DNA of 64,000 bases from Mesaphorura yosii (Eukaryota > Arthropoda > Collembola > Poduromorpha > Tullbergiidae), in assembly GCA_009869945.1 (NCBI GenBank), contig WIXG01000096.1, positions 1-64,000 on the forward strand, in the 5' to 3' direction. A program made the translations under genes and the position numbers. Below are positions 1 to 12,400 of this stretch, piece by piece. The stretch's first letter is position 1; every line of letters begins with the position of its first letter. The notes under the pieces were generated by a model. That model did not search any database. It saw only the letters and a program-made list of their open reading frames with translations, and was not told where the DNA came from.

Positions 1-117
1 TAGGCATGGGTGGATTTTGACATGGGTGGATTCTGTCATGGGTGGGTTTTGTCGTAGGTGGGTATTGACCGGTGGGTTTTGGTACGGGTGGGTTTTGTCG
101 GGTGGATTTTGTCATGG
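1..117. repeat. Short minisatellite, 14-16 bp unit, about 7 copies
   Basis: Imperfect head-to-tail copies of CATGGGTGGATTTTGT start near 5, 21, 37, 53, 69, 84 and 99. Later copies are shortened to 14-15 bp and drift to GGGTGGGTTTTGT. The array may continue left of the window. It lies in the integrin intron after exon 7. The strand is G-rich, so G-quadruplex formation is conceivable but not shown. Confidence 0.85.
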
Positions 118-429
118 AATCGTCAGGTTCAAATCTCCCACCAGCAAGCACGTCGTCGTACGGAAGCTCTCGTCTTGCAACGCCGTGAATACTAATTGGT
201 ATGGACAACGTGGGACCTCAAAATTGAGAAACGATATAAAAACTTGCACTCTGAAAACAGGTAGCATAGCATAGCAGTGCTCAATTTAAATACAATAGCG
301 CGGTGCATTGTCTCTGTTATCCAGCACGTATGCACCGTGCATGCATGGAGTTGGTGTCGAATTTTGGTGAAAGCAGGTGCAAAACTCTCCCACAAACAAG
401 CTACAAATGTCAAGCCTGATGTGACCTAC

Positions 430-3400
430 CTGTGACGGCTCTCGGATGATGCCTTCGTTCGATCCCAAGTACACATACACTGCTCCAAGCCCGTCGTACG
501 GCGCTCCAATGGCCAAATCGTCGAAACCGTCTTTGTTGAGATCACCGAGGGACGCGAGGGAAAGGCCAAATCTCGAGAATGCGGGGCCGACGAGCCGTAC
601 GAAGCTGTTTGAGTTCTGGAAGCCTTTGTGAGAAGTGTTTCCACTCTTGTGGTTGTCGTTTAGGTAAACGTAGGCTGCTCCCCCGTGGCCCTTGTCGTCT
701 GCGTAGAATGGCGCACCGACAACCAAATCGGGTTTTCTAAATGACAACAGGGCAGATGAGTAAATGAGACCTAAATATATCATCTCGCTTTCACCGCAGC
801 TATTTCTCAGTTTACCCTTTGCTTGCATTGTAAATGTAAACCGAGTACATAACGCATTCGCCCTCATTCATCATAATTACGAGTCGGGCTTCGTAGTGCA
901 TAATTTCCTCCCACAACTGAAAGGGTGCTGATATCTTGTAATTAGTAATGAATAGAGATCATGCATATGCATACGAATAATGGGGTATCAGATTCCGATC
1001 AAATCATTCACAATCCTTTTTAGCCAACCCCTTTCAATAATGAAGAGTGTTGGGCTCCGTTGCATGAAATATGAAACCACAAAATTCCATTAATCAAACG
1101 CGTCTTATCTTGTTACGGAATTCAATCTACGCTTCGTCTTGCTTGCGGAACCCATTCATTTGACAGCGTAAGCCCCGCGTTCGCGTACTCGTATTAATTC
1201 ATTCAGGAACACATCGCCTTTGATACGGTATGCACACGGACACATTACTCAAATGAAGATATCAAAAATCAACAGAACAGGATTGATTCAAGCCAGAGAA
1301 CGAAAGGATTTGGAAAATCACTGCGTGATTGAAGTTTCTTGTTACATCACACTCGCAAGAAAGAAGTGTGAACTTGAATCGAATCACGTCACAAAAGGTA
1401 AATAGAAATGTTTTTGAAATCTTGTTCGTTACACAAATCCATTTGACGTGGCGAGTTTGTGTGACAGTTTTGAGTCAGAAAACCAATCACATGTCCAAAT
1501 GCAACACGGGCAAGGTTTATTCACATTTCCAACTGCGTGCACAATATTTGACATCTGCTCGTACTTGCATCTTGCCTGCACTCGATTGTTCGGCTTCCAC
1601 CTAATAAATCTCTTATTGTATTGAGAAATAATAATCTCTTAATAACAATGCAAATATCCGCCGTACCGCTGCGCTGCCTGATGCCCGATGAGTCATGAAT
1701 CAGGAATCATCTGCTCTGCTGCACCACCGCCTAATCCTGCATGTACGTGATCCAGATTTCGGATCACAGAGCCGGCAGCACACGAAACTTTCGTCTGTTG
1801 CTGCCACTGTTGTCCTGTCATTGTCCCGCAGCTCATTATCGCCGTCATGCATGTGCCCAATGACTCAGTTCGTAATTGTTGCATAAATGTGAATGTTTAC
1901 ACTTCGAAACAAGAACACGAGCGAGAGTAACGCACTAGCGGGACATGTATTATGAAATTGATCAATACTTCATCCGCATCTGCGGTAATTCTGGTAAGTG
2001 TAATCATGATCAATAAGAGCAGATGCTTCGAAGTGGAAATTAATATCCTCTTTTATGTTTTTAATTTTGTGACATGATTTCACACTTCAAATCTTCTCGC
2101 TATTTATAGAACTACATCTCTTCAAGGCAGCACTTCACGTCCACGAGCCAAGTCGCCACGTGTCGTTCAAAGGGCAGGTGATTGAAATGAAATTAAAAGC
2201 TTTCGTCGATAAGAAATGGTCAAGCCAGGACACTTTCTCTGGGCGAGATTAGATAAGGCTCGTAAAACATGCCACATGGATTTAGAATCCATCCGGCTTG
2301 CCGCGTCCATTAAATTTACTGGACCCACCCACACCGCACACCACACTCGCAATGCATGGTTGAATGCACAGCTGCAGCTCATCAACGGGGAGATGCATGG
2401 AGGATGCATCGCATGCGATATGCACAGAGAATGGATACTTAATTAATTCCAGCAAAGAGTAAAGAACTGGTCGCACTGCAGCAGTGTGAGGTTTGATTGA
2501 TTACAGACGAGAGTCCGTTTGGACAATCTCGCTTTCAATCGCGCACATTCCATTCTGTACTGCTCACACATTATCATTTAACGGACCATTACTCATTTCT
2601 CTCAATCGAAGCCTGTATTTTGCATTTCTCTTGCAGTCGCTTGCTCTTCTGAAAAACAAGAGTCTACAAAAACGACGGCTGCCATAAATTCGTACTTCTA
2701 CGAAGTTCACTGGGCTTTAGGCTTCGGTGTTCGACTGCTGTCTGCTGCTGCAGCTGGCCACAGGTCATTCATTAAATCCTTGCGAATAGATTTATATGGT
2801 AGTATATTGACAAGTAAGTAGTTGTTGTTATTGCGTGCTTAATGGCAATAATAACAATAATAAAGCGCATTTGCATAAAAGTACTTGAAAAATTAAATCA
2901 AGACACATTGATGGACACCCACGCCTAAATGCCTGCGTGTGTGCATTTGCACAAGGCCACGGATGTGTACTGCGTACCTCTGCCTTTTAGCGTGGTCGTA
3001 GCCCTGACAATGACTTTGGAGCTCTGATAACCTCCGATCAGTGCTGCTGAGTGGTGCTAGAAAAAGGTCGTTGGCTGCAGCTGCAGCAGCAGAGGCAATG
3101 ATGCAATAGGCAAAGGTAACTTCCTCGCGAAAGGAATTTGCACCCTGCGTTCATGGCGCATGGATCATCATCATCATAATTCTCAGCCACGTTAAAAATA
3201 ATTTATTACGCGTTTCCAACAGAAAACACCCAAAGTCTTTTGTGAAACGTAGACACAAGACAATCGTAATAATACACGCCAGGGCGACTACGAAGAAAAC
3301 GCTCAGAAACTGATAAAAATCTCAAAGAACAAGAAGAGAAAAGAATTGAAGAATTGTCTTTCAAAAATTATGATGCAAACGAAAGATTACCATGCAGAGT

Positions 3401-6400
3401 TCCAGCAGGCAGGCAACAAAAGCCAAGAGCCAGCCAACCCTTTTACAAAGTACAAGCCATTACGTATTCTAATTTTTATTTTATTATTTTCAACATTGGT
3501 GGTCACTCGAATCATTAAATCATCATCTTTTTGTGTCTCGAGCCCTTTGAGCACGCATAATGGCTATCCTACTGATTTTTTCCCATCAGGACGCAAAGAG
3601 ATAACAAAATTGTCCGTAACTCTCGGAATCCGACCATTAAAAGTATCATTCCAGCCTCGTGGAATTTGGACCAGGAAAATCACGTCGAAACTGTAAACCA
3701 ACAACCATCAACCATTGTGCGTTATCGTCAGTCAGAATCGGAGCAGTCATTTCTCGTTTGCCACATGCAAAGTCGATGAATACATTAAGCATAATGCTCA
3801 TGCAACACGTCCCTTTAATCTACGTTCCATCTGTCCCTCAAATGCATCATATTTTCTGTCCAAGAGTGTTTACGTCCTCCCATTTGAATGATTTAGGAAT
3901 GTCATTTCGTCGTGTGAGTTTATAACGACGACCCAAAGAATTTGAAACAAGAGATGGAGTAGTCAACTGTCACATTTATGAATGACTCAGCATTTTCGGA
4001 ATTGAATTAAGAACGAATGAAATGGAACCGTCGATTTTTAATTCTTGCACTCGGTGAAATTCCGTTGCATGTCAGTAAAGTCAAAAGCTGTATTGCATCG
4101 CGCTACGCGGCGTGAGAAAAATTTGCTGGTGCATGTTTTAATTCCTGGAAATTAATGCTGTAGTATTTACCCTCCAATTATCAGAGCTCCTTGCATAATG
4201 AATGCATGCTGAATTAATTGGGGGTTCTGGACTACGTAAATTTGAATTAAAACATCAAGACTTGACAAAATGCATTCCTGCGGTTGTAAATGCGTTAAAT
4301 CCTTTATTTTTCATGTAAATCACAAGCATGACGGGTTGCAAACAATATGGGATATGCACAATGCGCAGTAATCACTGAAATTTATTCAGAAGCATGCGCG
4401 ACTGTCAGTTTTGTGCAGTAAAAGTCTTGCGTCCTCACAAATGCAATTCTTTGGACAAGCAGTAGCACAGTAGTTTATGGCTACTGCAACTGCAAATTAC
4501 AACGCCTAGTCGAAGAAGAATTCAATCAAAGAACCATTCACAATTTAAGCGATTTACGAGTTTTTGCAAACTGCGTACGGTTGGTGTTTAGCGAGCACCA
4601 TAAAACAAAAATTCATAAATCATAAACCATGTTAGTAAAATTTATGTACTTACTTGTCACCATTGATGTCAAGTGTTGCCAGCTCGTAGCCATACGAAAA
4701 TGCAAATCCTTCACCGGTGAGGATCGCCTCGACGCTCAGTCTCTCACTGACGCTCTGCAAAATGCGAACACGCATATCTTAGCAAATGATCTCACGAAAT
4801 CCGTTGTCAAATTGTCATTTAATCTGTCCCTAATGCAGATAGGCCATTGGAGGTGCTTTGCTTTTCCTCCACAAATTCCTGACGGGATAATAAATTGGGG
4901 ACTGCGGCTTCGTGCGAGTTTAAGTGGTCGTGTGAGTAGCTGACACTTACGATTACGATAAGAGAATTTCACATCTGACAAGTGACATTAATGGTGAGAA
5001 AAGTATACGGAAAAGGTAGACAAAGACGCAGAGTCCCGGGTCGCCTTTGGCCGTGGCTCACTCCTATGGAAGAATTTGAAATGGAAAGAATGCACTCAAC
5101 GCGCGTGGATGTGCCCTGACTAGGACAACAAATGGTGTTGTGCTGGTGGTGGTTTGTTTTCGAATTTGTAGACGTTTTATTGTATTGACAGCAGGACAGG
5201 GAGACAGAAATGGGAAGAGTCAAGATAAGCAGCCCGAATAAATCTTGGCTGCTGATGCTGATGCGGGTGCGTCAAATATTTCAGATCCTTCCGTGATTTC
5301 GTGCTGGTGGTTTCTCAAACGCCTGCGTTTTTTTGACGACGGCGAATGGAAGTGCGTATGTGTAAAGTGTAAAGATGACAAATGAGGTTTCCTTCTGAGC
5401 CTGCACCGTACTTGTTCTTCTGGGGTTATGAAATTCCAAAAATGTTTTCCCTTTAAAATGTACGCTATGGGACTCCACACGCACTTTATCTTCCGCGCCT
5501 TGTTTGTTTTCCCAATAAATTTATTCAGGAAAAAGGCCAAGCTCGTGTCGTCATTTGCTATGCATTAATTCGCAGTCGATGCATCGCCGTAGCCTGAACT
5601 GGCGAAAGGCCACGAAAGTGAAGAATTGCTTCGAGAGGAAACATCGCCACTCCTCGCCTGACCTCATGTAGCATCGCTAAATGTAAATCATTTCTCATAC
5701 ACGCAGTCATTAAGTTCAGCAGAGCGATTGCGCAAGATACGACAGGGAAGACGCTGTGCGTGGCAAGAAATAATTCGAACTATTATCGCCATTTATTATT
5801 TGTTTTCGCTTCAGTTCGTTTACCTTTGAGAAGAAGATGACTTGTCCGGATCCGTTTGCTGCTCTTGGCGCTCCAGAGACAAACACCATCTTTCCGTCTC
5901 CGAAAAAGTAGCCTCCAGTGACGCTCCATCCCAGATACGAGTACTTGTTCACCGGATTGTCCTCAAACAGTGGCGAATGGTACTGATTGCGGTCTTTTGT
6001 GAGGAAGTTGTCCGAGACAGAGATTCCGTGGATTGTGCCACGACATGTGTACGAGCCAGGTGCGCCCATGACGGCCGTGTAGTCCGACGACAGCCAGGCA
6101 GATGTGCCCGCCTGACAGTAGCCGTAGTCCTCGAGCCCCAGCTTCTGCTTCCCGCGACACGGTTCGAGTGTCTGGTCATACTCCAGCGACTGGGTAAGGA
6201 AATGGCAGAGACCGAGTGCCCAGCGAAAGTCACGGCCTTTGTGGATGTAGCGGTGAGCGCAGACCTGCAACAGCCCAGGGCTCAAGCCAAGTCGTAAAGC
6301 AAACCGAACTCATCTCAGGCCACACCGCAAAATTAAGTCGTCAAATCGTGGTGAGAAAACAAAAAGCAAATAAACATAAAATCTATCTCCTCTCGTGAGT

Positions 6401-9400
6401 GCAAGAACGTTTGGTTTTACCACTTTCGTGTCATTGCTATACTTTTAGTGCGTATGTCGCAACTCTTCAAAGGTCAAGCTCGCACGGAACAAAAACAGAG
6501 AGCACAAAATGCAGTTGAATCTCTGCAGCCAGTGACCACCACCCGTAAAAGCGTACGCACGGTGTGGCGTCGTGTGTCCGTATGCCGTTCATAAAATCAG
6601 CCCATGCTGAGTCCAATTCGTATTTCGCTTTTCTCTGCAGTGCGTTTATTGTATAATTAAATGTGGAAAGAAAAACAAAGGTTGTGCGGGAATAAAAATG
6701 TGCGTTAACCCTTAAATAATATTATTTTGAGGGCCGCTTGCGAGTGAGAAAGCAAGCGCATCACGCAACATTCCTCCCGCTAATGGAATCTGACACGCGG
6801 GGCTTTGCACAGCGCAGCGCAGTCAGGCAGACTCACAGATTTAAAATTCGGCCTGCTAATGATGATTAGACTGGAGACTTACCATCACTTTGCCACCTTG
6901 TCCTTGACTTTTCACGGTAACCCCGAGCCATTGTCCATCCTTCAGTTCGGCGGCCAGCGGACCAGAAAGATCGTTGGAATCACGAACTGCACGTCGTATG
7001 AAATCATAACAGAAAAAATGCACACAAAATATTAATTTCTCGCTCAGCGTCAAACACAAATCATATTGCAATGCATTCAAGGATCAAACAAAACAAGTCA
7101 TTATCATCAACTGAAAGCATTCAAAGATCAGAGGAACACAAGAGGTACAAAATGCATGAATGGGAGCATGGCATCGTATTTACAAATTGTCAAATGCAAA
7201 CGCAAACACCACAACACACACGCATACCACCTCTCTGGACCCGTCGGTCACAGCAGCGCAATGGCAATGGCACTGCTTTGTGCAAGAACAGGAATCGCAT
7301 CCAAAACCAAGGAAGTAACTGCTAGAATTGAAATTCATCTTCCGAAACCGAGATTAAGAAAAGCGAAGGGATGAAAAGCAGTGACGGGTCAGCCACCAGC
7401 AAGACGCAATTGCAATTCATCATTCAATCGCACTGCTTTATGCGAGCAAAGAAAGTGAGTTTCTGAACTCAGGGTTTTGTATTTACGCACTTGCTTTGTG
7501 GTCCTTGCATCATTAAAGGAAGTAATAAACAATTATTGTAATGTGAATCACAGCTTCAACGGCGTCAAGTGTATAAACGCCAAGCTTCTTAACTCCAGCT
7601 TTTATAAATCTTGCCGCATCATCGGTAATGATGAAGCTACTGCTCAATTACTCTCCAACAGGATTCTCACAAAAATGTAACGTCACCTGAAATCCGTATC
7701 GAATCGGCAGATTAAAGTGTGTAAAAGAGTCCAATTTTTTGCTCTCGCTGCAAGCGACGACTATTTTAATTGCTTCTGATGGTCAAAATCAAGTGCTTAC
7801 GATGGCGAGAAGTTCATTGAGAAATTTGCGTGCAAAGGAGCCGTGTTGATCTGTTCTGTTTCTCGTTACTCTCACAGCGCTGCATCATTCTGTTTATTAT
7901 TACATCGTGTGAATTGAATGAAATGTACGTGCAATTTTTATTTGTACGAGAAGATTGCACTGCAAATTGCATGCTTACACTTGAAACACCAATTCGGCTT
8001 GTCTGTCTGCTTTTCTTCTGTGCAATTCGAATTCTTTCAGCCTGTAATCCTCTAATATTATTATGCAACTCGTTTCCTGTTTTTTGTGGCTCTGTCCGCA
8101 CTCACCCGTTCCTTATATGTAACACAATTACATTGGGCGTTGATTTCTATTCAAATGAGCGTCCAGGGTGAGTATTATGTGCTCTTAGAAATTGCAATGA
8201 GGTAGACACAGAAAAGATGCATCGTGTCGATCATTTTATATTGGAAAAGTGCATTCTGCATCAGAAGACGAGTTCGATCCAATTCTGGAGCCCGTGCATC
8301 GAATCTCCATAAAAATGTCAACAACCCCTCAAGCAAAGCCAGAACAGTACAGATTTGGAAGCACCTCCATTTAAATGGCGATGCGATCGAACGAGAGCTC
8401 ATCAATGGACCAATATATTGCTACGATGCTTGTAATGATGTGTCGTTAACAGGGAACGAGCGCGAATTACATTGACTGACAGTAATAACAATGACCGTAA
8501 TGAACAGGTAATACGAGACATTTTAGCAGTGTCATAATGCAATTGTTGTTCACGGAATGGCGACATGATACGCCTATCATTATTTCACCCGTTAGAGTCA
8601 GCCAGCGCGGCTGCCGAGTGACAAATCTCATTGTGTATTGTCTTCTTATTCGGACGGGTCGTGTTGCGGTGACGCACGTCACAACAATGACAATGGCTGT
8701 GACAGTAATTAATTAATCATGGGGAAAATGCTGTGACAGGGTACAGGGTTTTGCAAATCTAGCTTTTACCGTCTGCCTGGCGTTTGACGTCTCCATTTGT
8801 GCTCCTACCCTACCATCATCTCGCCTTTTTTGCGACGCTAAAAATAGGAGCACAAAAATTACAGCTCTTGTAGCAATAAAAACAACACGGGGACTCAACG
8901 TGAATTTTAAGTGCAGAAATATCCCGTACAAGGCAAGGCGAGAACCAACACTTTACGCTTGCTCGTTGGGTTGTGGCTGCGGCTGTAATCTTTACCGCCG
9001 AGGCGGCTGCGACTGTGCTGTTTGCGGTCACAAATTCGAGTCAAAGAGTTTGGTTCATTTTATGCGACTCTGATGTCGACACGCTTGTAAACTAGAAAAT
9101 CTCAACAACATGCTCACGAGTAAACTTTAAGCGTCCGAATCCGGTGATAATAAATGCATGTACACATGCCGATGATAATATTGTGATGATGACTCTGTTA
9201 AGCTAACCTCAAGAAAGAAAAGTTCAAAGTCGTATTTGTTCAGGAGTCTCGCTTCGGCGAAACACTAAAGCTTGAGTGTGAGCAAAGGGTGAGAGAATGA
9301 AAGGGTCAAATTTGATGTGCTGCTGCAAGAATCTTGTGTCACTAATTTTGGGTCTCGAACATCCGTCAAGAACGCAGCAGCTTCAGCCAGCCAGAATGAG

Positions 9401-12400
9401 TAAAAGACGGAGAGTCTGTATTTACTAATAATATTGTGTGAATCGGATAAGAAGTACAAATAAATATGTAACAGTTCGACCAAAGTCTTCGAGCTGTGAT
9501 AAACCATTTTCGTCTTTGGTGTTATAGAAATGCCGCCGCGTAGTTGCAGATTCGTCGAACCATGACAAGGCGGCCCATGGTGCAATGTTCTTATCAAATT
9601 ACAAAATATGACTTCGTTTATGATTACAAGTAATTTCAAGTCTGTGAGTGCAGTAATCGGATTCAAGTAAGAAGTTGGTTATGGAATGATTTTCTCAGGT
9701 AAACTTTAATCATTGAATGGTGCCGGTGACGATTAACAGAGCAAACACGGGCTAGACTTACACGTGGAGCCAGGCTCCATTCATTTTGCGCCTCGTGCAC
9801 GTGGAGAAAAACAACTAAGATGAGGAACGAAGCGGTGAGGATCAAGGACTGTGGCATAAAATAAGAACTCACGTCACGAGGCTTAATGTGGTCCGAGACC
9901 GAGACCATTTTGTAATATGAGCATGCAATGTGAACCCGTTGATTCATCGAAATTTCCATACCCATTCTAAGAACTCATGTTATGCGAATGTGAAACGGGC
10001 CAACGTGAAGAACGTGCACAGATGGCGATTGCCGTTGTTTTCGAGGCCTTTGACACTTGTCGGTGTCCTATTTTTCCGCAGAATGTTCTAGAACCTTTCA
10101 AAACGACTTCCGTTTTCTCAGCAAATAAATGAATCATTTTACTACTGTGCGTTGAACTAACCAGTTCGTCTCCTCCCTGACTCTGTGCAAATTACATTCG
10201 TACATCTTTCGTGTCGTCAAAATGCAACTTATCAATTCCATCAAGCGTATGGCAATTGCATGCTTCGTAAGTCTTTCCCATTTCTACTCTAAACTTATGA
10301 AAGTTAAGTACTTTAGGTAAATTATTTCACTATTGTCTTGTTTCGGTCATTTTTCCAGATTGTTGGCGTCATCAACGTGAACGTGAGCGTCTTTACTATC
10401 ATGAGTAATTGGGCTCTTGCTTTTGGAGCCATCAACACTCATGACATCTCGATTACAAATGCAACTGTCGTGCTACATGCCACCGCCAACTCGACCACTC
10501 TGACCACTTCGATTAGCTTCCAGGATTCTAATGAAACCAAGCTGCTGGATAACTCTTCGCACGTCGACCCCGAACAACTTCCTGACATAAGTCTGTACTC
10601 GATTTTTGGGTCCCTCAAGACAACGGTCACTTTGTCCTCGATCCTATCTGCTATTGCTTCTGTGGTTCAGGTCGTGGCTGCACTCATCGTTATGGACTCA
10701 AAAAACAGCGTAAGCTTTAACTATTTCCAATATTCACCTGCAGCTTGCAATCAAATGCTGACATCTAAGCCATATCGTGTACTAGGAAATTCGCCACGCA
10801 ACTTACATCTGGTACAAGATGAACTTTACTCTGATCATCATCACCCTGATTTGCATGCTGGTGCCTCTCCTCTACCAAGTCGAGGCCAAGACAGAGTACA
10901 AGTCTGACGACGTCCTGGACACCGCTGTTAACATTACCAACTCGACTACCCCGAAAACCTCCCGCCAGCCACAAATTAACTCTCAAATTGATGCGACGGA
11001 ATTCATTTTCATGTTCTATGGAAGCCTTTTCCTCAATTTCACCACCCTGGTCTTCTCCTACGTTTTCTGCATGTCGATCATCCGTTTTGACCCAATTCAT
11101 GGTTATCGTTTGTCCAGGCTGCTTGAATCAAATTAAGCTTTCGGGTTTCGGTTGTAGCGTATTGTCAAAGTCGGTTGTATTATTTGTGCGATTGAATATA
11201 GAGATTGTCAAAGGTTGAAGGAACGTGTTTACGTGCAATTCTTTTACTATCCTCGATTCTCAGACTGCAAACTACAGAAGCAATAAAACTTGGGGAACAT
11301 AAAATCACAAACGAACTGTGAGAGGCTTGGCAGGGCTGCCCAAGTCATAATAGGTGCGTTTTTATTCTGTGAGGACTGAATTCTCATGTTTTATGTCTCT
11401 TTTATGCGCCTGTCTTGCTCGGCATAGCTTACCATGGTTGTCTCCATAACACAATAAAACCCAACCAGATTCGATACGGACTTAACAAACACGAAGCGGC
11501 TTTTCCATAATTTGCAATGTAATGCCAGCAGGCAAAAGTTCCTCTCAAGAAAAATAGTCAGTCACAGTCACATCGCAGACGTTAATTATCACCTGAATGT
11601 CATGAGTCATGACTCTTGAACCCACGAACAATTAAAATCTCAAAGTGTCATCGTATTTCGCATGTAAAACGGTGGGAATGGAATTCAGGCAGTTTGCCCA
11701 CTCATCAGCGCTGACTGGACTTGATGAAATGTACGCACGTAATTTATATGCTAATTTTTAATTAAAACCCCAAGATTAACGATTCGCAATAATAGTCTCG
11801 CATCGCGCCACTCGGCTCTGCGGCAATGACATTCTTGTTCACAGGGACCATGACGACGATAATAAAAATATGCGAGAATAAATCTGGCGACCGACGACCG
11901 AGTAAGGAAAGCGACGTGAGTTCACCACGGTTTATGTACTCGACTGCTTGAATGTGGATCCCACCCTTTTAAATGACCTTTCACGGGATTGCAGATACAA
12001 AAAGAGATAAATTTTGTCCGGTGTGCAGCGATTTACGAATGTACATTAGCACGACGCTACGTGCAGTGGTCCCAATGCACGTGCAAATAAATCATCATCA
12101 TGTCTACGACGTGGAAACGTTTTCAGAGTCTACGCTACTAATTTAAGAACTAAATACTGCTACATTGTACAGTGTAGTAGAGTCAAGTTTGAGATTTGAT
12201 ATGCCCAAGGTAATGGAGGTTGTAAATTAAAATTACGACACAGTTATCAAAAATCCGAATTTTTTTTCGCGCTCTCGTCATGCAGAATAGTTCATGCAAA
12301 ACGAACTTAAACTCAAAATTCTTCCAACATTTCGCAAAATTCATTACGAAATGACTTCATGCAAAAAGTACGGCTGCAGTTCACTGCAAATGGAAATTGA

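Noticed and set aside
121-150. GGTTCAAATC box resembling a tRNA B box
   Set aside because: The flanking bases cannot form the T stem and there is no upstream A box at the right distance.
5842-6297. 151-codon plus-strand ORF
   Set aside because: It is the antisense shadow of integrin exon 5 (6264-5824), whose sense frame matches the family along its full length.
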